The notes below the pieces were generated by a model. The model ran no database searches, was not told the origin of the DNA, and saw nothing but the letters and a program-made list of their open reading frames with translations. 64,000 nucleotides of DNA from Bacteriovoracaceae bacterium (lineage in GTDB: Bacteria; Bdellovibrionota; Bacteriovoracia; Bacteriovoracales; Bacteriovoracaceae): positions 46,317-110,316 of the forward strand of contig CANEUH010000011.1 in NCBI GenBank assembly GCA_947441615.1, given 5' to 3'. The translations under genes were made by a program, and so were the position numbers. This document shows, in pieces, positions 46,653 through 54,541 of the stretch; position 1 is the first letter of the stretch; the number at the start of each line of letters is the position of its first letter.

Positions 46653-47325
46653 TCAGGGATTGAAGGAAATCCTTCACTTCGTGAATGACTGAGGGAGGGA
46701 TCTCATGCCCTCCGTTAAACGTGTGTAATTTTCCAGAAAAATTTAATTCCAATAATTTTTTTTCTAAATCCTTTGCTCCTTCAATTGAAAGAACTGGATC
46801 TTTTGATCCATGGGATTGATAAAACGGAATAGACTTAGCACTTCTAGGAATTTTGTCTTCTGAAATGAGCGCCCCGGACATTAAAATAAGTCCCTTGATG
46901 TTTAGACTCTCAATCATGGCCAAATGTGAGGCACACATCGCTCCCTGCGAAAATCCTCCTAGGATGATGGTCTCATGCTTTTTAGACAATTCTCTTAAGA
47001 GACCACTTAAAATGATAATCGTTTGATCTAATTCTGGGGGATGACTATTCCGAAGGTCTCTCATTCTTCCTTGGGCCATGGCCCTTTGAAGTTCTTCAAC
47101 ATCAATTGAAAACCAAGCTCTCCCCTCATAAAACCCCATATTGAGTGACTGAACTCCATTTGGGAAATACCAGTTGTAGGATTTTTCATGCCATAACTCC
47201 CAAAGTGGAAACAGATCGTGCATATTAGCACCGTACCCATGAAGGAGGACAATCGCGACTGAAGGATCATCTCCGATCACTTGAAGGCACTCGACTGCAG
47301 AGATATCAACTCGACTTGATTTCAT
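46642..47325 (-). CDS. phospholipase/carboxylesterase-family serine hydrolase
   Basis: An alpha/beta hydrolase of 227 residues, similar to the YpfH/carboxylesterase (DUF-like Abhydrolase_2) family. The oxyanion loop is LLHGYGAN, the nucleophile Ser is in GGFSQGAM, the Asp in HGSKDPVL and the His in NGGHEIP. No signal peptide is seen, so it is likely cytoplasmic. It would hydrolyse short acyl esters or lysophospholipids. It overlaps the upstream secreted-protein gene by four bases. Confidence 0.88.
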   Translation of the reverse strand: MKSSRVDISAVECLQVIGDDPSVAIVLLHGYGANMHDLFPLWELWHEKSYNWYFPNGVQSLNMGFYEGRAWFSIDVEELQRAMAQGRMRDLRNSHPPELDQTIIILSGLLRELSKKHETIILGGFSQGAMCASHLAMIESLNIKGLILMSGALISEDKIPRSAKSIPFYQSHGSKDPVLSIEGAKDLEKKLLELNFSGKLHTFNGGHEIPPSVIHEVKDFLQSLTNA

Positions 47326-48140
47326 TTTTTCCCAGCTGGTTTAATTCTGATCCAAGGAGGATCAACAATGACATTGGTATTATTGTTGATTTCTTTTAAT
47401 TTTTTCATAATAAATGAAGTCACAGGCAAAATACCGAACTTAATTTCATCGACTCGAATGGCAATTGTTTCAAAATTATCTTCATACTGAAGCTTACCCC
47501 AAACTCTAAGCCCAGCTCGGAGCCAATACCTAATATAAATCTGGAAATAAAAATCACCCTCTTTTATTTTAAGTAAAATATCTTCGCCAGGTAGATTCAC
47601 TTGCCCAGCTTCAGCGTCTTCTAAAGGTAGCCCCTCGATAAGCTTATATAGGATAAAGTCAGTTGGTATCACGACCTTTTTGATTGAAAGATCCATGGAT
47701 CGGCGGCAATCTTCTAAAACTCTTTCTCCGATTGTCCCACTTGCAGCTCCATCGCAAATTCCTCGGATGTTTTCGGCTTTATACTCTCCCCTGCCTTTAG
47801 GCCTCATCATGAGGTAGTCACTTTCAATGGACTGGATTTTCATCCCAATCCCAGCACTCGTTCGTTTTACAGAAAAAGCTTCAATATCATAAATAAAGCG
47901 AGTGGGATTTTTCCAAGAAAACTCTAAGTATGGTGAGAAGATCTCAAAAGACTCATCGGTACGGGAAATTTCGACAGGGTAAGGAACTGAGACTAAATTT
48001 AATCCGATCCCAACTTTTTCTACCATCCCTTTTCCAGATGGTGCCGAGTAATCTAAATCTAAATTCTGAACAAAGACTTTTTCAAATCCAGCGATTGAAT
48101 GAAATGAAATTGTAAGAAGTGTAATAATTAATAAAGCCAT
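47322..48140 (-). CDS. secreted protein of unknown family, beta-rich
   Basis: The start at 48140 (MALLIITLL) is preferred because AAAGGA lies about ten bases upstream and the frame begins directly with a signal peptide. An ATG at 48149 is almost on that site, and the farther upstream extension would overlap the next gene. The mature part of about 250 residues has many alternating strands and two Cys (GICDGA, EDCRRS). I recognise no family. The context is an operon with an esterase and a proline-rich protein gene. Confidence 0.6.
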   Translation of the reverse strand: MALLIITLLTISFHSIAGFEKVFVQNLDLDYSAPSGKGMVEKVGIGLNLVSVPYPVEISRTDESFEIFSPYLEFSWKNPTRFIYDIEAFSVKRTSAGIGMKIQSIESDYLMMRPKGRGEYKAENIRGICDGAASGTIGERVLEDCRRSMDLSIKKVVIPTDFILYKLIEGLPLEDAEAGQVNLPGEDILLKIKEGDFYFQIYIRYWLRAGLRVWGKLQYEDNFETIAIRVDEIKFGILPVTSFIMKKLKEINNNTNVIVDPPWIRIKPAGKK

Positions 48141-48168
48141 GCTGTTCATTCCTTTAAAAGGGCATGAA

Positions 48169-48762
48169 CTATTTTCTTTTCTTCGCAGTGAAATCGGCAA
48201 GGATCTTTTTGATCATAAGCGCTTCATTCTTCATATCTGGGTGTTTGGCATTGATTCGAACGAGTAACTGTCCAATTTGGTGCTCTAATAATTTCATGTC
48301 GCTCAGCATTTCAGTTAAAAATTCCATCTTAAACTCGGCCACGGCGACCTTTACTTCTGACTCAAGTTGAATTTTTCTCATTTGATCTTGAAGTTCAACA
48401 ATTTGTTGTGACTCAAGATCGTAAATTGGTTGCTCCTTCAGAGCACTTGAACCATCCACCATCGGCCCAGATGAGGCCACGGCCTGAGGGGGACGCCTAA
48501 CAGGTGTTGGTTGAGCGGCAGGTACAGCGGCCGCTCTTGCTTCTTCAATTTTTCTTACTTCTCCAGGTGGTCTTGATGGAGGTTTTGGGACGACAGAAGG
48601 CGCAGCACTATTTGGTGCAGGTGGACCCTGTGGGTGCGGTCGAGGTTTAGCAGCTTCAGGAGTGTGAAACTCGAGATCAACGTCCTGTTGGACGGCATCG
48701 TTTTTCTTCTTCTTCGACTCTTCCTCGTCTTCAAATTCGAGATCTAAATCATCAAAAGGCAT
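48169..48762 (-). CDS. acidic/proline-rich protein with C-terminal coiled coil
   Basis: No family recognised. The first 35 residues are very acidic (DDLDLEFEDEEE, then Lys). Residues about 36-115 are Pro/Ala-rich and likely disordered. From about 120 to 190 there are long amphipathic helices, likely a coiled coil (VELQDQMRKIQLES and following). There is no signal or membrane helix, so it is cytoplasmic. It lies divergent from the receiver-domain gene and upstream of a secreted-protein gene by 28 bp. A scaffold or polar-organising role is possible but unproven. Confidence 0.65.
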   Translation of the reverse strand: MPFDDLDLEFEDEEESKKKKNDAVQQDVDLEFHTPEAAKPRPHPQGPPAPNSAAPSVVPKPPSRPPGEVRKIEEARAAAVPAAQPTPVRRPPQAVASSGPMVDGSSALKEQPIYDLESQQIVELQDQMRKIQLESEVKVAVAEFKMEFLTEMLSDMKLLEHQIGQLLVRINAKHPDMKNEALMIKKILADFTAKKRK

Positions 48763-48913
48763 TTTTCATTTACCTATCCTTACCTTACCTATCGGATTTC
48801 ATTGGGGAAACTTAAGCTCAGTACGGCATTTAAGGGACGTACAAGTTAAAGCTTTGGTTCAATCAACCGAAAGGTAGATAAGATATTGAAAATTATGAAT
48901 TCGAAGGGATAAG

Positions 48914-49468
48914 ATGACTGGTCCTGATGACGAGGAAGATAAGCCAACGGTAGTTTTGGATTTAAACGCCCTAAAAAAGCAAAAACTAAAACAAGAAGAG
49001 GAGCTTGCAAATATAGCTCAGGAGCTTGAGTTTGCTGTAAGTTCAAGCGAAGTCCCATTAGCACCTTCGGACGAAATGATTGATGAGATTAAAGAGGCCA
49101 AAAGAATAAGGGTCATCTTGTTTGATTTTCAGTCAAATTATTTTGAAAGCTCTCTTAAAGATTTTCCGAAAAAAGGTTTCGATTTTCAGATCGTAAATAC
49201 ACTTCCAGAACTCAATAAGCTCCTCGGTTTTAAAGAACCACAAATCGTTGTATTTAACTACGACGCCAATCCAAAAGCAGTAGGCCAGTTGTGCGCACAG
49301 ATTAAGTTAAAGTTTCCGCTAACTAAAACCGTCATCATCGCTAAAAATATTTCTCCAGAAAAAGCAAAAATGCATGCAAAAACGGCCTACGGTGCCAATG
49401 GTTATTATCAATTACCAATTGATACAGAAAAATTTGGAAGGGAATTAACTCGAGTTTTCAATTCTTAA
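48914..49468 (+). CDS. protein with degenerate response-regulator receiver-like domain
   Basis: The 184-residue product begins with an acidic, helical N-terminal region (residues 1-65). A Rossmann-like domain follows (about 68-184) with receiver rhythm: RVILFDFQS, then PQIVVFNYDA and KTVIIAKN. It ends with GANGYYQLPID in place of the usual GA-x-x-KP. The usual acidic pair is reduced to one Asp and the Lys is replaced by Leu-Pro, so phosphorylation is doubtful. AAGGGAT precedes the ATG. It may act as a protein-interaction module. Confidence 0.65.
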   Translation: MTGPDDEEDKPTVVLDLNALKKQKLKQEEELANIAQELEFAVSSSEVPLAPSDEMIDEIKEAKRIRVILFDFQSNYFESSLKDFPKKGFDFQIVNTLPELNKLLGFKEPQIVVFNYDANPKAVGQLCAQIKLKFPLTKTVIIAKNISPEKAKMHAKTAYGANGYYQLPIDTEKFGRELTRVFNS

Positions 49469-49661
49469 ATAATGGCCCTCACATCATCATGCGAGGGCAA
49501 TTACCTGGGAGTGAAATCATGGCTTTGATTTCGAACACATCATCAGTGAAGCTAACGACCACGTCAACAAACTAGAAAACTTTTTTTCTAACACCTTACT
49601 CCAATCAAGAAGTTAGAAAAGAGTAGTTGACCTTAATTATCTTAATTATCAGAATATTGGC

Positions 49662-51344
49662 ATGCTAGTAGACTCGATCAAACTTATTTTATTTACACTC
49701 TTGTTCTCTCAAATTGCATCCTCTAGTCCCAACTGGACAGAGAACTATGAGGTGACTTCTCCTAGGGAGAATATTTACGAACTTTCTGAAAAAGAATTAA
49801 ATAAAACACTTCTCCTCGGAAGAAGGCATGCCCTCATTTACCCAGTCTCAGTTAGTTATCTTAGAATTCCCTACGGGCCACTAAGTGATTTTTTTGAAAC
49901 AACTCCTAACGACCCTGTTAGAAAACTCTTATTCGACCTAGCAAAAGTAGTCTCACCATTTCAAAGTATCCAAGAAGTCTTTAAGTGGCTCGGACTCAAT
50001 GAATACCCAACTTCGATACAAAGAGAAAATCCAAATGAACTACCGCCACTAAGCACAGAAGAAACCTCACTTCCTATGGGCGCCACCATCCTAGAGGATG
50101 AATACGGAAAAGGACTCACCTTTGGGTGTGCGACTTGCCACTCCTCTCATTTATTTGGAGTGAAAGTCCTTGGATTAACAAACAGGTTCCCAAGAGCAAA
50201 CGAATTTTTTCGTCGAGGCGCTGCGCTGGCACCTTATGTGAACTCTTTTGTGTTTAAAAATATGCTCCAAACGACAGAAGGTGAACGATTGATGCTCGTA
50301 AGAGCAAAAGAAAATCTTAAATATGTAGGGGCGAAACCCCCAATCTCAGTGGGCCTAGATACCTCGCTAGCTCAAGTCGCTCTTTCACTCGCAAAAAGAA
50401 ACCAAGATGAGTACGCGACGAGAACAACATTCTCTCATCGCTTCCCTAGAAAAAATAAACTAGAAACAATGGTTTCTGATTCAAAGCCAGCTGTTTGGTG
50501 GAACCTAAAATATAAAAATCGATGGCTCTCTGATGGCTCAATCGTAAGTGGAAATCCTGTTCATACTAACTTTTTATGGAATGAAATTGGTAGAGGAACT
50601 GACTTAAAACTACTTGAGAGATGGTTAGTTGAAAATTCTCAAACAATTGAGGCCCTAACTGCAGCAGTTTTCGCCTCTAAACCACCAAGATATGAAACAT
50701 TTTTTGGTGAAAATGCGATTGATATTGAGAAGGCCAAAAGAGGCCAGGTTCACTTCGTAAAATCTTGCCAGAAGTGTCACGGAACTTACCAAAAGGGATG
50801 GGAACTTGAAAACGCTTCTGAACTTACTAAAGTAGAGCTTCTACAAAATTCTAAAGTCACTTATCACACTCAAACACCTGTTAAAGATGTTGGAACAGAC
50901 CCTGGAAGATATTTAGGCATGAATGAGTTTGCGAGTGACTTAAATAATCTTAAAATCTCAAAAACAATCGGAACAGTCGTTGTTCCACAAAAAGGCTATG
51001 TTCCACCACCACTTGATGGAATATGGTCAAGATGGCCTTATTTTCACAACAACTCAGTCCCTAACCTCTGTGCCCTTCTTACCAGAGGAAGCCATAGGCC
51101 TTCTGGGTATTGGGCGGGACCAGCGTTAAATAAAGAAACTGATTTTGATCAAAATTGCATTGGTTATCCAATGGGAGAAAAGACGCCCGATAATTGGAAA
51201 CAAGATCCTGAATTTTTCTATGACACGAAAAAAGAAGGTCTATCAAACCTCGGACATGATGAGCGGATCTTCATTAAGAATGGTCAGGAAATTTATTCAG
51301 ACAACGAAAAATTAGAACTTATCGAGTTTTTGAAAACACTTTAA
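49662..51344 (+). CDS. dihaem c-type cytochrome, RoxA/cytochrome-c-peroxidase-like
   Basis: An exported protein of 560 residues with a signal peptide of about 21 residues. Two CxxCH haem sites are seen, at residues 156 (CATCH) and 369 (CQKCH). The late block PPPLDGIWSRWPYFHNNSVPNLC resembles the conserved segment of the RoxA/LatA rubber-oxygenase-like dihaem family, which also shares two haems at wide spacing. The family includes dioxygenases that cut polyisoprene, but many members are uncharacterised. It is periplasmic or secreted. Stops overlap with the convergent FHA gene by four bases. Confidence 0.8.
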   Translation: MLVDSIKLILFTLLFSQIASSSPNWTENYEVTSPRENIYELSEKELNKTLLLGRRHALIYPVSVSYLRIPYGPLSDFFETTPNDPVRKLLFDLAKVVSPFQSIQEVFKWLGLNEYPTSIQRENPNELPPLSTEETSLPMGATILEDEYGKGLTFGCATCHSSHLFGVKVLGLTNRFPRANEFFRRGAALAPYVNSFVFKNMLQTTEGERLMLVRAKENLKYVGAKPPISVGLDTSLAQVALSLAKRNQDEYATRTTFSHRFPRKNKLETMVSDSKPAVWWNLKYKNRWLSDGSIVSGNPVHTNFLWNEIGRGTDLKLLERWLVENSQTIEALTAAVFASKPPRYETFFGENAIDIEKAKRGQVHFVKSCQKCHGTYQKGWELENASELTKVELLQNSKVTYHTQTPVKDVGTDPGRYLGMNEFASDLNNLKISKTIGTVVVPQKGYVPPPLDGIWSRWPYFHNNSVPNLCALLTRGSHRPSGYWAGPALNKETDFDQNCIGYPMGEKTPDNWKQDPEFFYDTKKEGLSNLGHDERIFIKNGQEIYSDNEKLELIEFLKTL

Positions 51345-52552
51345 TAAGTGATATAAAGTTTTTTAACATATTCAAAAGCTGAGGGTCCATTCGTTTTAAT
51401 TAATTCTAAGTTGCCCTCAAAAAGAACATCTTTAAGCCTGTTAAAGACATCTGGCTTAATCGCCACGACAATCGCCAATTTAAGATCCGTTTCGGTCTTA
51501 TTATATAGTGCGATTGAAAGACGCATATCTTTATATTTCGAAAGATCAAGTGGATTTGCAGCAGTAGCTCTCAATAAATAAATATAAGCAGCTGTTTCAT
51601 AAACAAGCTTTTGATATTCCTCTAGGACTTCAGGATTTTCATCAGCGGGTTTCTTAACAACTCTTTTGGCGTGATCAATATACACCGAACCATCAGCAAG
51701 GATATTTAAGGTTAAACCAACCTGCACCACTCCAAAAGGTCTCTCGGTTGAGCCTGGGAAATACAAACACAAAAACTTCTCTTCGTCTGTGGCGCACTTG
51801 ATATCATTAATAAGTGACTCATAAGAGGTTCTCTTCACTAAGTCTTCTTCAGAAACCAAATCAGAATGAACATTCAATTCATTTTGAGGAATTTCTTCCG
51901 TTTTAATTGGATCAGTTTTACTAGGCGAAGAATTTGATATTTTTCCCAGTCCTTGAGTATCAATTCTATTCTCTTTTAGTTTTAAAAAATTATAGACTGC
52001 TCCACCAATAAGAATTAAAAAAGCCAGATAGGAAAGAACATTGGATTGCTTTTTTTGTGGCGGAGCTTTCGAAGATTTTGCTTTTAACTCAACTCTTTTT
52101 TCATTTCGATTGGAGATGAGTTTTTCAGTTGTCTGTTTGGAGAGATCATGAAGATTAATGATCCTCGTCTGATCCCTAGCTACATCAGCTTTTAGTTCAA
52201 CAGGCTTTTCCTTAAAAGCGAGAGGGACTTCGATATGACCCTCAGACTGTGCCTCTTCGTCACTTAATAGGGATAATAAAACATTTTGACCAAGTCTAAT
52301 GGGAAAGAAAGAAGTGAACTCTGCTCTTTTACCGGGGATTAGTCGCTCCTCATTTATAAAAGATCCGTTGGAACTTCCAAGGTCGACGACAAAAAAGACA
52401 TCTCCTTCAGACATAATACTTAGATGTTTCCGGCTAACACCCTCGGTGCTTAGAACAATCTCACAATTATCAGAAGACCCTATGGTAATCTTCTGATTAC
52501 TTAGAGGATAAACGACTGGATCTTCATTCTCAATTAAAACTTCAAGACGCAT
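51341..52552 (-). CDS. FHA-domain membrane protein with degenerate phospho-binding site
   Basis: An N-terminal FHA domain (about 1-95) has SRKH near residue 40 and a S-S-N-G turn. The first motif is IGSSDNC, however: the phosphothreonine-contacting Arg of GR-S is Ser. A charged linker, one membrane helix at about 178-193 and an unrecognised C-terminal domain of about 200 residues follow. In this topology the C-terminal domain is periplasmic. Unlike the other three FHA proteins here it is not tail-anchored. Binding may be phospho-independent. Confidence 0.8.
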   Translation of the reverse strand: MRLEVLIENEDPVVYPLSNQKITIGSSDNCEIVLSTEGVSRKHLSIMSEGDVFFVVDLGSSNGSFINEERLIPGKRAEFTSFFPIRLGQNVLLSLLSDEEAQSEGHIEVPLAFKEKPVELKADVARDQTRIINLHDLSKQTTEKLISNRNEKRVELKAKSSKAPPQKKQSNVLSYLAFLILIGGAVYNFLKLKENRIDTQGLGKISNSSPSKTDPIKTEEIPQNELNVHSDLVSEEDLVKRTSYESLINDIKCATDEEKFLCLYFPGSTERPFGVVQVGLTLNILADGSVYIDHAKRVVKKPADENPEVLEEYQKLVYETAAYIYLLRATAANPLDLSKYKDMRLSIALYNKTETDLKLAIVVAIKPDVFNRLKDVLFEGNLELIKTNGPSAFEYVKKLYITY

Positions 52553-52595
52553 ACTTACAAGATAACGCAGATTTTCTTAGGGTCAAAGAATAATA

Positions 52596-53411
52596 TCAAG
52601 GCACACAGTGAACTTTTAACTTTCTACTAACTGGGTTGAAAATGATACTGAATCTACCAGAGTGGTTTATGCACGGTGAAACATCAAAAAGAGTGTCTAA
52701 TTTTATATGGTCTCTAATAGGCCCGCACTGAACTCCTCCGAAAGTATTTAGCTTCATGACAACATGACCAAAAGGACACGTCATCTGGGAAAAGATGCAC
52801 TTACCGGTAGAGGCATTCCAGATTGCGGCCGAGCCAAGTGATTTACAGAATTTTTCTTTTGCGGTGGCATTGCCGGCACTAACTACTTCGCCACAATCTG
52901 TAATTCTTCCAGCACTGTTCGTTGAAACAGTATAAAAAAGGGACTCCTGTACAGCGGACCAATTCCCAGTGACAGCACCATCAGATGATTTTTTTTTATG
53001 CAAAAATTTCAATTGTAGACGCACTTTATTAGGCTCTCCCGGAACAGAAAAGAGCTTAAGGGTATCCGTCTTAAAATGATTATAGTTCATTGCTGAACCC
53101 AAAAGTAATTTTGTACTATTAGTAGCTGAGACATAAGTCTTTAAATTTGAGTGATTAAGACCATTCGTCCCAGTTGCTTGAATTTCAGTCATGGTGTAGG
53201 GATTTAAATTCAATCTACAATTAACTGGTTTCGATAGACTTTGCTTTACGAGTGAAATTGTTTTCTGGATTTCAGACTTCGACCTAATAAGAGCTTCATT
53301 ATTAGTTTGATCTTCAAATAATCTCATGGTGACGAGGGCAACTCCTCCCAAGATCCCAACTGTAACCATTATCTCAGTCAGCGAGAAACCTCGCTCGGTC
53401 TCTAAATACAT
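52596..53411 (-). CDS. prepilin-like protein with type IV N-terminal methylation signal
   Basis: The short leader ends in ERG and is followed by FSLTEIMVTVGILGG, the prepilin peptidase site and hydrophobic helix; Glu5 is present. The 271-residue product ends in a Cys-containing module (CPFGHV, VQCGPI, SPCINHS, VHCVP) that also occurs in the two neighbouring prepilin-like proteins. It is probably a minor pseudopilin of a type IV pilus or type II secretion-like machine. It overlaps the upstream paralogue by ten bases. Confidence 0.88.
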   Translation of the reverse strand: MYLETERGFSLTEIMVTVGILGGVALVTMRLFEDQTNNEALIRSKSEIQKTISLVKQSLSKPVNCRLNLNPYTMTEIQATGTNGLNHSNLKTYVSATNSTKLLLGSAMNYNHFKTDTLKLFSVPGEPNKVRLQLKFLHKKKSSDGAVTGNWSAVQESLFYTVSTNSAGRITDCGEVVSAGNATAKEKFCKSLGSAAIWNASTGKCIFSQMTCPFGHVVMKLNTFGGVQCGPIRDHIKLDTLFDVSPCINHSGRFSIIFNPVSRKLKVHCVP

Positions 53412-54328
53412 TGGATACCAAAAGTTCTAGTGTTGGTATCGTAGATGGGCATCAGTCTACGAGGAGGAAGACAAGTCGTCTGTGCTGAATTTTGAAGATG
53501 AATCGCATCCCTTTCTGTGGTTATACTCTTACACCTCACAACCCCGTCAGACCCGATACCATCGGCATGCATCCCTGGAGTAGACGCACAGTCTTTGGCT
53601 CCATCAAATTTACAAGTTTGAGTGGCCTCATCCCACCTTGCCATTACACCATCACTAAGTGCTGTCGTTTCAGAAAAATTAAAGGTTTTACAGAAGTCAT
53701 TATTAAAATTATCTATGGAACTAATCTGGGAAGAAACGCATTCTTTGAAAACTCCATTATGAAACCTAGTCGAGAGAATAATATCTTTAGAAATACTTTT
53801 ACCATCAAAAAAACTATTTCTATATTTTATCCTCAAAGTCACTGGACCGGTTTTAGTTTGTGTGCCGACGATATTCATCGATTCAATTTTCCAGGTGACT
53901 CCTTTATCTGTAGTCGTCGTTGACCAAGTGTCTGTACCTTGACCCACAGATAAAAACTCTGTTCCCACGAACGCATTTGTGGTGTAGGCATCATAACTTC
54001 TATCAGAAGTTGCATTCGTGTCAACACAGCCTGAAGTGCATTTGTAAAGTTTTGTAACAGATCTACTTGAGATTGACTGAGGTGATGAATAGAGTATCTT
54101 CATGGTTGCATTACAGTTACTTGGATTCGTCATTGTTTTAACGAGTTCCCCATGAAAGAGTGCCAACTTTTGGTCATCAGTTATTCCTCTCTGAGCAAAT
54201 TTCTGATCCTTAAATAGTTGAGATGCCGAAAGAGCAACACCAGCAAGGACAGCACCACCGACCATAACTTCTGTTAGAGAGAAGCCTCGCTGATTTAAAA
54301 AAATACTTTTTATACCATTAAAGGTCAC
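53402..54328 (-). CDS. prepilin-like protein with type IV N-terminal methylation signal
   Basis: The leader ends in QRG and is followed by FSLTEVMVGGAVLAG with Glu5 intact, then LSASQLFKDQ. The protein has 308 residues. Its C-terminal Cys module (DCAS, VVRCKSI, TTCLPP, IQCI) is homologous to that of the next gene and of the Hint-bearing protein at 54542. First gene of a two-gene operon, divergent from the Hint-bearing gene over 213 bp. Likely a minor pilin or adhesin subunit. Confidence 0.88.
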   Translation of the reverse strand: MTFNGIKSIFLNQRGFSLTEVMVGGAVLAGVALSASQLFKDQKFAQRGITDDQKLALFHGELVKTMTNPSNCNATMKILYSSPQSISSRSVTKLYKCTSGCVDTNATSDRSYDAYTTNAFVGTEFLSVGQGTDTWSTTTTDKGVTWKIESMNIVGTQTKTGPVTLRIKYRNSFFDGKSISKDIILSTRFHNGVFKECVSSQISSIDNFNNDFCKTFNFSETTALSDGVMARWDEATQTCKFDGAKDCASTPGMHADGIGSDGVVRCKSITTERDAIHLQNSAQTTCLPPRRLMPIYDTNTRTFGIQCI

Positions 54329-54541
54329 ATGCTCTCCTCATTTCTAAGACTTAATGATAAATCCTTTTTAAGTCAGAACCAATTTTTTTATACATTTCGG
54401 CTACTTATAGCTGACTATTTCAATTCGGCTCCTCTCAAATCTGGCAGATGCCTTGTTTTTGAGGACTTAGTAAATCATTCAAAGGGTACATGAAGATAAA
54501 ATTTTAATCATAACAATAGCTTTTATGGTTATGATTAGATT

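Noticed and set aside
49475..49498. GCCCTC/GAGGGC hairpin after the receiver-like gene as terminator
   Set aside because: The stem is only six base pairs with a long loop and no T-run follows.
53492..53923. 143-codon plus-strand open frame inside a prepilin gene
   Set aside because: Antisense to a gene with a clear prepilin signal; no family features.
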